Below, one piece after another: positions 11,016 to 20,456 of a stretch of 64,000 nt of DNA; the stretch's first letter is position 1; every line of letters begins with the position of its first letter. Made by a program: the position numbers and the translations under genes. The stretch is from Erythrophleum ivorense (lineage: Eukaryota; Streptophyta; Magnoliopsida; Fabales; Fabaceae), in the NCBI GenBank assembly GCA_026724425.1, contig JAIUCV010000101.1:248001-312000 (forward strand), in the 5' to 3' direction. The notes below the pieces were generated by a model. That model did no database searches, had not been told where the DNA came from, and saw only the letters and a list, made by a program, of their open reading frames with translations.

Positions 11016-12390
11016 CCTTGTCAGCTGCACTACCTCCATCAAAGTCTTTGCGTTTTTTGGCCTGTTTGGTGGTCTTTTTTCCGACGTTATTTTTGTCACT
11101 GTCCGTGTCCCATGCATTTTCATCAAGGCGATTGTGTTTTAAGTCTTCAAGCAAATTGTCAACCTCTTCATCACTCACCTCGTCATCCCACTCAGGAATT
11201 AATTTGTCACTTAACTGTGGAAAAAAATGCCTAACACGAATCTGAAAACAAAATGAAATAACATCCGAAAACTGAGTTAGTAGACAAAAAATGCAAAGAA
11301 TTCAGAAAATAGAGATAAACGTGTGTATGTATATGGCTCTCTCAACAAGAAAAAACAGTAAGAGACATTTATAGAAATAGTCAAATAAATAATACAATGG
11401 TCAATCAATCATTTATATAACAGATGGTAATAGTTAAAATCTGTTAATATAAATAACAAGAAATACCTTTGAATGTGCTTCTTTCTCATTGGCTATGAAG
11501 TCCTTGAACTCAAATCGTCTACGACCTCCACCCCATGAAAGAAGAGGAACTTCTTCTTCTTCTTCTTCTTTTTCTTTTTCTTCTTCTTCTTCTTCTTCCT
11601 CATCCTCTTTCTCTGCTTCTCATAATCGTTTTTTATTTCCATACAATTCTCCAACACCAATAATGGCCTCATACGCCCATATAAGCAACACATGGACTAA
11701 ACCACATAACGTAACAGACTTCTTCCCCGTATAACTTGCTATCTTTATTGAGTTCATCAAACTCTTGCAAGCAACCCGACCCCAAGGATAGCTCTCAAAT
11801 GCTTCCGGATCAAGTACTCTCTTGGCACACTCAAGAGGAATTCGAGTTGACGGAGAAACGCCAAAGATACCTATGGACAGAAGACACAACCATCCAACCA
11901 TTCTCCGCTTCTCAAAACTCCAGTTCGTGCATCTGTCTAATACCAGTCGCAACTGATTCAAGCAAGGTCCTCGCGATGTGGGAACATTCATTTCACTCCA
12001 AAACGGGGTATGGTCAACATCAAAGCTGTCAGCAGCTTTAAACGCCTCACAATTCAGGCCTGTAATATTCCCAAATTCCAACAAAGACAAACGAATTGGC
12101 TGGCAATCGATCAAGGACCACAACTCGTAATTCTTCTTTGTAGCCAACTGATGTGTTAGTAAATAGTGGACAACCTTGGCACACCATATGTAGTTAACGT
12201 CGATCAATTTAGCTATAACTCCAACGGAAGACTTCTTCACTTCATCCCACGCATCTATTCCAATTTTTTCTTGCACCGTTTTTATGTTGGACACAAAGCA
12301 ATTATAATTCAGGCTATGCTCTTGGAGAGGAGCTTTTCCCTTTCTGAAGAGAAGTGGTGGGTAAGTCCTTCTACCACTTGATGCAGCCAT
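10927..12390 (-). pseudogene. DUF1985-like (VANC-type) gene with nonsense codon
   Basis: The minus-strand frame opens at the ATG at 12390, directly after a splice-like tag, and runs through a DUF1985-type region (WSLIDCQPIRLSLLEFGNIT, later ESYPWGRVACKSLMNSI). A single in-frame TGA at 11620-11622 interrupts it. The same frame then continues through a Glu-rich tract encoded by a (GAA)n run and SWGGGRRRFEFKDFIANEKE to a donor at 11467/11466. It resumes after the acceptor at 11242 and ends with TAA at 10927. Apart from that one codon the gene is open, so the lesion may be recent. DUF1985 proteins are carried by several plant MULE families, and the VANDAL anti-silencing factor VANC belongs to this group as I recall. 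What follows the stop may or may not be made. Confidence 0.68.
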
Positions 12391-13132
12391 TCCTAGCAAG
12401 ACAAATAAAAGAAATCACTTTCAAATCAAGTCTGTTACATATGAAGTTCAAAGAATTCTTACACAAAACATCAAATTCGGAAAATATGTTCTGAATTTCG
12501 AAGCTATATCAAGTCTGTTACTCATGATGTTCAATGAATTTCTTACACAAATCAGGCAATTTGGGAAAAAAATTCCTTAGTCTCAAAGCTATTCTCAGAA
12601 AAATTGGTTTTCAAATGCCAATAATTCAGAAGCTACTCTCACGAAAATCAGTTCATTGAAGGTAATAAAAATACAAATCATAGAAGTTTACACTGATGGG
12701 TGTGTTTTACGGACTGGCGGAGACGGAGTCGACGAGGAGAAGAGAGGGGCGACTTCGAAGCCGACGGCAGTCGGAAATTGAACAGAGAAAACTGAACAGA
12801 GGAAACTGAAATTGATCAGAGGAGAAGAATAGGCGGCAGGAGGAGGTGAAGTGATGATGACTTCGATGTCATTATCGTTGTCGGCGAATGAGAGGGGCAA
12901 CTTCGACGAGAAGGTTTTACCCCTTTTCAATTACCCAAAGAAAAAATATATTTAATTTTGAATTAAATAATAATAATAATAAAGAGTAAATGGCATACTT
13001 GTAGTTATTTGAGTTTCCAGTGGGGTATTATGTCATTTCAAATAAAATTAGAGTTAATCTAGTAAGTAATGTTTACTAGGAGTTAGTCTAGTCATTTACG
13101 GTAAAATTAGTGGTAGTCTGAGTAATTTTCAC

Positions 13133-13141
13133 AACTTATTA
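13133..13141. repeat. Right target-site duplication (AACTTATTA)
   Basis: Nine bases directly after the element, an 8/9 match to 9608-9616. Confidence 0.8.
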
Positions 13142-13245
13142 AGATTTCTTTCGCCTTTGGCGGTTCTTCACTATAACTAAAAGCAAACCAGCAAGTATTT
13201 CCATTCACAGACACGCCACGACTCCATATCCCTGGAATGTTAGGG
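13133..13245 (-). pseudogene. F-box gene relic, part right of the inserted element
   Basis: This continues the relic from 9616 and aligns to 16376-16480 (shared ctttcgcctttg, gtatttccattcacagacac). The encoded segment corresponds to the NTYW part of the F-box-associated domain. Similarity stops near 13245. Confidence 0.75.
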
Positions 13246-13612
13246 TGTTCAAGTTTTAGGGTCATGAAAGTAAGTATCGTGTCTTGGAGAGCAGCCGATC
13301 TCCTCAGTCCAACTCATTTGATTCATCGACATGCTGGTTCGCAATCGCATCTCCTCGATTAGGCTAGTAGGGGATGCAAAGTACGAGAATGCTCTCCAAA
13401 CATGGTTTGAAGCAAGAAGCTCATCAGATTATGTAACAAATTAAGCTGCACCTAGATGTAAAAAAAAGACTTTTTTGGATTTAAAAAAAAAAAGTTTTGT
13501 GTCTTGTTTATATAGAAAAAAGAAAAACAAATTGGAATCGCTTGAGAACAATTTATAAAGTAGCAAAACATTGATAAATTAATAAAATAATGCATAAACT
13601 GGCTAGTAACAA
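13246..13612. other. Unassigned spacer
   Basis: Nothing recognisable. It carries poly-A runs near 13480. The sequence after 13570 is the 3' flank of the next F-box pseudogene. Confidence 0.4.
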
Positions 13613-14865
13613 TTACAAGTCACATGATTGGTGCTTTCCTTCCAAAGAAGCTTGTTGAATTACAACCAAAGTTGGAACATAGCTGACGAGAAGCGACCCT
13701 TTAGATCCTTCATATTCTTGACCATCCACTTGTATGCACTTGTCCTCTCCCACAATGTGTAAGAACTTGTTTGTGTTAGCATGTTTACCGGGACACACTA
13801 AAACTTTATTCTTTGTGTCGGCTAAGAAATTCATCCCATTACAAAAAATAAAAAACTGTCGGTATACGGGTTCTTCCACTGTTAGAAACTTGCTCCATGA
13901 CATGGCTCCGGTACTCTCAATCTTAGTTGCCATCCATACATCTATGTCGAATACATCATAGCCACGAGAAGCTAACAGACAAAGTTTCTTCTCTTCTCTA
14001 GTCACTGATAAAGCCATAACACGATCATAAGAAAGATCAAACGGAAGAGACACACACTAGCAAATCTTTCTGTTGAAAAATCAAAGCTTAGTAAAAATTT
14101 CCTCCCGATTGGCGTGTCTTGACGACTAAAATTAAAAGAGATCCAGTAAGTATTTCCCTTCACAGACATGCCACGACGATGTATCCCTTGAATGGCCCAG
14201 TCTCTGGTGTTACCAACACTTCTCCATGAATTAGAGGTGAAGTCATATATTTCGAACTCAACTAGGCTTTGGTAACAATAACCAGTGCCATGTTGATCCA
14301 CCCTCAAGATTTTGTACTTGTTGCATGAAGATTTACCGAGAGCGTAGAAACCGAAATTCTTGTAGGAAGCTTTGGGTTTGATCATCCAGTTGGTTTCACC
14401 TGTACACGGATTCCAAACCACCAGCATATTGTCCTTGGTGATGCATAGCAATAAGCCGTCGCAGTGAAAGACCTCGATTATATCGACTTCTTTTGTAGGA
14501 TTGGAAAGAGGGTCTTTGAGGCTAAACTGACTTGTTACCTTTACAATGTTCTCGTCAATTTCATGGAGATCGAAGCTCGCTAAATAAACCCTAGAATCAA
14601 TCAACATTAGATCAAGAGACGTCTGCCTTAGACTCTCATCTTTGATCAGAGATTTCCATCCTTTGGATACCAATCGAAATCGTGCTAGAGATGTTGCCGG
14701 AACCCTAGAGAGTATGTCCACTAGCAAATCCTTCGGAAGATTTCCTAGGTTTCTCTTCTTCTTCCTTTTTCTAAATTCTGCGTTTCTTAAAAAATAAAAA
14801 TAAATGAATAGAAAGAAGACAAACATAGAGAAAATTGAACTCACCTTAATCATGTTAGCAAGCAA
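13613..14865 (-). pseudogene. F-box/FBA gene with a frameshift (At3g21130-like)
   Basis: Substrate-receptor type F-box gene. The first part (14865 down to about 14050) encodes the F-box (NLPKDLLVDILSRVPATSLA) and the F-box-associated domain (WNPCTGETNWM, YKILRVDQHG, NTYWISF). The frame is broken at about 14050, where a GTGTGT run is two bases longer than the coding sequence needs. The remaining 140 codons (14053-13613) continue the same protein in another frame (MALSVTREEKKLCLLA to the end). The N-terminal 35 residues before the F-box are hydrophobic and not typical, so the true start may be different. If the dinucleotide excess is real the gene is dead or truncated. A sequencing slip in the repeat is the alternative. 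Confidence 0.8.
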
Positions 14866-15954
14866 TAGGTATAGAGAATAGTTCTCTGTATTGATTCTAA
14901 ATTATGTCTAAGAAGACGGCATCACCTCATATATATATAAGAGTTTCTACCTTATTTAAATTAAATCAGATTACCTACCTTGACGAGTTCCACAAGCCCA
15001 AAGTTGATTTTTGTAATCGAAATATTTCATCGTAACCTAAATGAAGGAGGAGACTAGGAGAGAAATCCGCTTGTTTGTGCTGCACGTCACATGCTTCTAT
15101 CTTTGTGGGCTTCATCCAAGTCTAGCTCAACTTTGAGTTTATGGGACTGTACGATTTCCACTGGATAGAAGCCTTCAGCTTCAGTTTTCTTATCTTTTTC
15201 AATTGACATTCATTCAGATTCTATAACTCCATCTTCTACAACTACACAACCCCTTCAAATCTTTGAAAACCAATCTTAAAACACTTATTTCGATTTACAA
15301 CTGTGGATGAGACAATATATACCATAATCTACCGCATGAACTATAATATTCGAGCTCACTTCTATAACCATATCAAAAGGACACGAAGCTATAGCGGATA
15401 CTAAACCTAAGGTGACACACTCTTTCCTCGAAGCCCTTAATTAGTCTCATTCACAAACGCAAAGAGTGTAAGATAGAAAAGAATAGCAAGACATTACTAA
15501 ACTCAAAACGCAAAATCCTCAACACATATACACCTTAATTATGACTTATGTGTATTGACAAATTAAATACATACAATTTGGAGAATTTGTTGGGAGGACA
15601 CCTCGTGACTTTAGCAGTACGGAATATGGGAGTTTAAAAACTGAAATGAAGAATGGTCGTTTGATAAGATAAGAAATAAGTTATCTCACATCAATAACCG
15701 CAGAGGGCAACATATAATAAAGTAGCAAAACTTGGATAGATATAATGCATAAACTAGCTAGCTAGTGTTACAAAATCACGTCATTAGTGCTTTTTCTTGC
15801 GCTTTACCACGAAAGAAGCTTGTTGAATTTGAACTAAAGTTGGAACATAGCTAACGAGAAGTTAACATTTAGTTATCTCACATAAATAAACCAGTTATAA
15901 AGTAGCAACAACTCACGTCATTGGTGCTTTCCTTGCGTTCAAGCCCGGAGAAGC
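14866..15954. other. Spacer with duplicated F-box 3' ends
   Basis: Mostly unassigned. Bases 15775-15870 repeat the 3' end of the preceding F-box pseudogene (shared agaagcttgttgaat and aaagttggaacatagct), and another copy of the same tail starts near 15910. These are remnants of tandem F-box duplication followed by deletion. Confidence 0.6.
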
Positions 15955-17097
15955 TTATTGAACATAGGTGATGAGAAGCGAGCACTTAGATCCTGCATCA
16001 TGATGATCCACTTGTATGTATTTGTCCTCTCCCAAAATGTGTAAGAAGCTGTTAGAGTTCCCTTGTTTACCGGGACACACCAAAACTCTTTTCTCCCGGT
16101 CGGCCAAGAAACTCATGCCGTTGCAAGACGTAAAAAACTGGTGGTTATTGTCTCGTTCCACTCTCAGGAACTTGCTCCATGACGTGGCTCCGCTACTCTC
16201 AATCTTAGTTGCCATCCATAAATCTATATTGAATACCTTAGACAAAGACGAAGCAAACAGACAAAGTTTTTGCTCTTCTCTGGTCACTGAATAACTGATA
16301 AAGCCATAATAGGATCATGACAAATTTTAAACGGAAGAGACACAATCCCAAAACTCTCTGTTGAAAAATCAAAACTTAGTAAAATGTCTTTCGCCTTTGA
16401 CGATTCTTCACTATAAGTAAAAGCAAGCCAGTAAGTATTTCCATTCACAGACACGCCACGACCCCATATCCATGGAATGGCCCAGTTTTTAGTGTTACCA
16501 ACACTTCTCCACAAATTAGAGGTGAAGTCATAGATTTCATACTCAACTAGGCATTGGGAATGGGGATAACCATGTCCATGTTGATCCATCCTCAAGATTT
16601 TGTACTTGTTGCATGAGGATTTTCCCAGAGCATAGTAATCGAGTTTCTTGTCGTAGTTATCGGAATTTCTTGTTTTGGGTTTGACCATCCACCTGGTTTC
16701 ACCTGAACACGGATTCCAAACCACCAGTCGTCGTCTACTGTCATCGGTGGTGCACAGCAAAAAGCCGTCGCAGTGAAAGACGTCGTCCCCTATAGACTTC
16801 TTCCGAAGATTTGAAAAGGGGATCTTTGAGGTTTAGTTGACCTCTTACCTTTACAACATTGTCGTGAATTCCATGGAAGTCGAAGCTCGCTGAATAGAAA
16901 GCCCTAGAATCAATCAACATGATAACCAGAGACGACTGCCTTGGTACATAAGCAGAGTGCTTGTCAGCAAATCTCTTATTTTTTATCAGAGCGTTCCATC
17001 TTTTGGTTGTACATCGGAATCTTGCCAGAGATGCCGCCGGAACCCTAGAGAGTATCTCCACTAGCAATTCCTCCGGAAGATACACCGTGCTCTCCAA
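15955..17097 (-). pseudogene. F-box/FBA gene with two frameshifts (At3g21120-like)
   Basis: Second F-box gene of the cluster. It starts at 17097 with MESTVYLPEELLVEILSRVP, a normal F-box start. The frame shifts near 16795 (one base extra after EEVY) and again near 16295, where an 8-base near-duplicate (ttattcag after ttatcag) shifts the frame just before the MTREEQKLCLFA segment. The three pieces together cover the whole F-box plus F-box-associated layout and have 60-70% identity by eye to the neighbour. Two independent lesions make a functional product unlikely. Confidence 0.83.
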
Positions 17098-17580
17098 GCA
17101 ACTGTTTTTACTTACAAAGAAATTAGGGTTTTAGAAAACGAGGGGGATGAGACCTAACATTTAAACCGTGTGTTCCAAATAGACCTTTCTTTGTGCTTTG
17201 CTTCTGACATGCTGTGTTCTGTATGTCCCTCACCGATTCACATGCTTCTATTGTGGGCTTGTGGGCCTGCGATGCTATAAGGAGAGGCAATACAGCTTAC
17301 ACCGGAAAAAAGAGTTTTCCGTTTGATAAGAAACAGATTTTGCTCTTAAAGTTTGTCATTTAGAATGTTCTGTGAGACTGAAGCATACATTGCAAAGTGA
17401 ACTTCTCTACATTACTTTAGTTTACAATATACAAAGTCCCCATCAGCATAGAACATAGATATAGCAATTGTTTTGTGTAGTGGGATGAGCAAGTAAGGGT
17501 CAAAGAATATCAACTTAAGAAAAAAGAATGTTGAGACTTTGCATTACTAAAGAGAGACTGATTGTTTCTCTCTCTGATGG
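17098..17580. other. Spacer between F-box pseudogene and kelch gene 3' end
   Basis: Holds the old F-box promoter side and the 3' UTR of the kelch gene. Nothing else is recognised. Confidence 0.5.
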
Positions 17581-19417
17581 TCATGGATTCAGTATCAGTT
17601 TGGTTCTCCACATCTCTGCAACTACCTTACGCGGCGCAGGATCATCGGGACCTTTGTCTCGTTGCCCGGAGGTGAAGTATATCTGCCCGTCCCAATACCC
17701 AACCAGCGTTGTCTTCACACGGTATGGCAACTTCCCAATCACATACCATTTCTGCAGAGACAACAAACAAAAAACTCAAGCTAATGTTTACACTTACTAA
17801 CAGGTTAAACGGTTTTTAAGCATGCAGGGCATCAGGTTCTTTTACCATTGTATTCAGGTTAAACTGGAAGATTTCGCCAACGAGAACCATCTTTTTAGTT
17901 TCAGGATGCTTCTCTGTGGTGCCTCCAACGATTACAATGGAGTTGTTAACCACTTTCCAAGCAAACTCAATATGGGAATCCGGTTTTGGCATCGAAGGCA
18001 TAACTTTCCACTTCATTTCCTCATCCAGCATGTAGACATCACTGAATACCACCTGAACCACCAAGGTGCAAGAAAGAACACACAGAGCGTTCATCAAATA
18101 GCAACACAGTGAGTAATTACACCAATGCAAGAGGAGCCATGAATACCAAACCTCCATACGGCGTGAGCATTTGAAGATGGGAGATCCTGGTTTCGCCATG
18201 AAATCACCTTCTTGACCACCAATGACGAAAAGCCGGTCATCCACTACTACGCATGCTCTACACTCACAAGAAACAGTCAACCCTCAGATAAAGTGGAGGA
18301 TGGTGTATGAATCTATACAACAGAATCGTGATAAGCACCACCTGTGAGGTCCTCCACGAGGGATTGGAATTTCACTTCTCCACTCTTTCTCCAATGCTTT
18401 CCCATCTTTTACAGCGATACTCCAGTGTTCAAGTCCTGGCGTGTGTCGATTCTCCTTGCTTCCACCCATCACGTGTAGTCTTCCTCTCCATAGCTGAGTA
18501 GCTGGAGCATACCTGAATGTATATAAACCTCATCACTCAATTTCTCTTAAAACATCTCACATCATCACAGAAAAGACCATTCTTGAGTACCAAAAATGAT
18601 GTCCAAATGTTCTAAAACTGCATTACCTAGGAACTGGTAAAGGAGTGAAGTCACTCCACGTATTTGTATCAGTGTCAAGCACAAATGTTTTAGCTGTAGG
18701 TCCCCTGCATTGAGGACCATATTGGCCAGTTACAATGTAAATGTATCGTCCATCTGTTACCATCCCTAAATGCGAATGTGCCATCTCTTTAGGCATATCG
18801 AATCTTCCTCCCCATGTGTTATCTACGAAATTGTATATATCAACATGCGAATGCACCTGAACGTCGAACACACAGAGAAAGCAAATCAGCATTGGTCTCC
18901 AGAACACACAGAAGACGCGTCAAAAGACAAAAGAAGCTTACGAGATTAATGTTGCCGTATCCAGCAAAGACATAGAGAAGATTCCTAATCTGAATTGCGG
19001 CTCCGTCTAGACGAGGCACAGGTGCAGCTGCCATCTTCTCCCATTGAAGTTGAGGAGCAGCCAAATCTTGAAACGTTGCAGAAAGTTTCCTTTCTCGAGC
19101 ATTGTCCTTCTTCTTCTTAGTATCTTTCTCCTGGAAAGCCACCAAAAAACAGAGCAGCATTCTCTTCTGTTTGAGATCTAATTGTTGAGAGACATTAACA
19201 ACAGCAACAAAAAGACCAAATTGAGCACATTTACATCGGATTTAGGCGGGAGTTTTCCAATCACGGTGGTAAAGGAAGAGGGAAGAGACATTCCGGCGGA
19301 GGAGAAGGGATGAGAAGAAGTCCAGAGGAAGTCTGCAACAAGTCCGGCGGCTAAAAGCGCGAGGCATGAAACTAACACCACCCTCCCCCAACTCTGCTTC
19401 CCCGCTGGCCTCACCAT
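17581..19417 (-). CDS. Membrane-anchored kelch-repeat protein
   Basis: Seven exons on the minus strand keep one frame: 19417-19235, 19130-18942, 18856-18627, 18512-18342, 18257-18152, 18052-17846, 17751-17581, giving 418 residues. Residues 10-32 form one hydrophobic segment (RVVLVSCLALLAAGLVADFL), a signal anchor. The rest is a kelch propeller with about six blades marked by glycine pairs: VFAGYG, IYIVTGQYG, HVMGGS, LFVIGGQEG, IVIVGG, IYFTSGQ. There is no F-box. It resembles Arabidopsis galactose-oxidase/kelch proteins At1g51540 and At3g27220 in memory. At1g51540 lies in the block duplicated with this one (MNS1, At1g51560 and ABCG12/13 on chromosome 1), so this may be the retained chromosome-3 duplicate. 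Function is unknown. Confidence 0.85.
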
Positions 19418-19569
19418 ATTTCTCTGCTTCTCTCTCTCTCTAAATTGGCATCTCTCTTCTGGGTTTCACAAAGGTTAAACCTTTCGATTCAGGTTTAAGA
19501 CACAGATTTTGGAGGATGCAGAGGTGACGGATCTTGATCTCCGAGAGAGTACGCGGAGAGGAAAGCCGA
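19418..19569 (-). promoter_or_regulatory. Truncated promoter/5' leader of kelch gene
   Basis: Only about 150 bases separate the kelch start codon from the left end of the VANDAL-like element. Whatever lay further upstream was displaced by the insertion, so the 5' leader and core promoter must fit here or lie inside the element. Confidence 0.4.
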
Positions 19570-19578
19570 GTTTTTTTT
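19570..19578. repeat. Left target-site duplication (GTTTTTTTT)
   Basis: Nine bases before the left terminal repeat, identical to 26492-26500. The sequence is low in complexity, so the identity alone is weak. With the inverted repeats it fixes the borders. Confidence 0.7.
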
Positions 19579-19631
19579 GAGGCATCATCTCTCCTATCCC
19601 TCCATCTCTTAACACAATCACAAATATCCCA
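19579..19631 (+). repeat. Left terminal inverted repeat of element 2
   Basis: Starts GAGGCATCATCTCTC. Read against the right end, 26 of the first 29 bases agree, and about four in five over 53 bases by eye. Confidence 0.78.
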
Positions 19632-20185
19632 AGTTAATCTTTTGTATCCCTCCCTCCTGGTCAATTACGGAAATAGCCTTAATGAATTACTGCTCGAAAA
19701 TGGAAATAGAAAACAAGTTGGCGTTCTCGTTGGCGTTTAGCGTTTGGCGTCGGATTCTGAATTCTGAGAACGCTCAACTGGTTTCTCTCTCTTTCCTCCC
19801 GCCTTTACTCTCTCTCTCTCCTCTCTCTCTCTCCTCTCCTCTCTCCTTTACTCTCTCTCCTCGGGCTCTCCATCTTCTAGATCGAGCTCTCTGAAGCTTA
19901 TCTTGGTCGTCCGAAGCTCCTTCTCTTCCCTCTCCATCATAATCTCGTTGCTTGGGTACCATCGTCGTCGCAAATCGCAGCCGGAACTCAGGTCTGTCCA
20001 TAGTTGGAATTCGTTTTTTCTCTTGAATAAATCAGAGAATTGGGTGTTTAACAATGCTTTGTGGGTCGGTCGATTAGTATTCAGCATTAGCAAAGAACGT
20101 AATGGAGGCCTGCCAGGCCTTGAATCGAAGTGAACCGTAAGTAGAAGAGTGAGGTAGTTTTTGGATCTCCGCCGATAGTACAACT

Positions 20186-20425
20186 GAGTATAACTCGTAT
20201 AACTAATTGTGATAGTATAACTAGGTAAACTAAGTATAACTTTGTTAAGCCCAAAATCGCGAAACTTGGTAGAACTAGTATAACTGGTATAACTAGTATA
20301 ACTGGTATAACTGGTATAACTTTGTTAAGCCAAAAATCGCGAAACTTGGTAGGACTAGTATAACTGGTATAACTGGTATAACTTGTTTGATGTAAAAATG
20401 CATAACTGTGTAAAACTATTAATAA
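20186..20425 (+). repeat. GTAWAACT array upstream of transposase ORF
   Basis: Thirteen exact GTAWAACT copies, several in tandem with a 9-base period (GTATAACTGGTATAACT). A unit of about 80 bases containing tttgttaagc, aaatcgcgaaacttggta and a motif cluster is present twice (about 20233-20300 and 20318-20385). The array lies in the leader or leader intron of the ORF at 20457. Confidence 0.88.
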
Positions 20426-20456
20426 TGATTGAGTTTTGACATTTTTTTGGTAGGAT

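Larger units (their letters stand above)
9617..13132. mobile_element. VANDAL-like Mutator element 1 (deleted, 3.5 kb)
   Basis: The ends are GGGAAATTTACT (left) and, read inward on the minus strand, GTGAAAATTACT (right). Ten of twelve positions agree, with only weak similarity beyond, as in MULEs without long terminal repeats. A 9-bp target duplication flanks it. The paralogous F-box sequence at 16371-16400 shows the uninterrupted site. Inside are a transposase N-terminal ORF on the plus strand (10596-11015), a DUF1985-like gene on the minus strand (10927-12390), and an array of GACAGAYTT motifs. The transposase core is missing, so the copy cannot move itself. An oppositely oriented transposase gene and DUF1985 gene is the arrangement I associate with VANDAL-type elements. 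Confidence 0.83.

Noticed and set aside
11493..11693. Lys-run ORF (poly-K) in element 1
   Set aside because: This is the wrong frame of the (GAA)n run. The in-phase frame is Glu-rich and continues the DUF1985-like gene.
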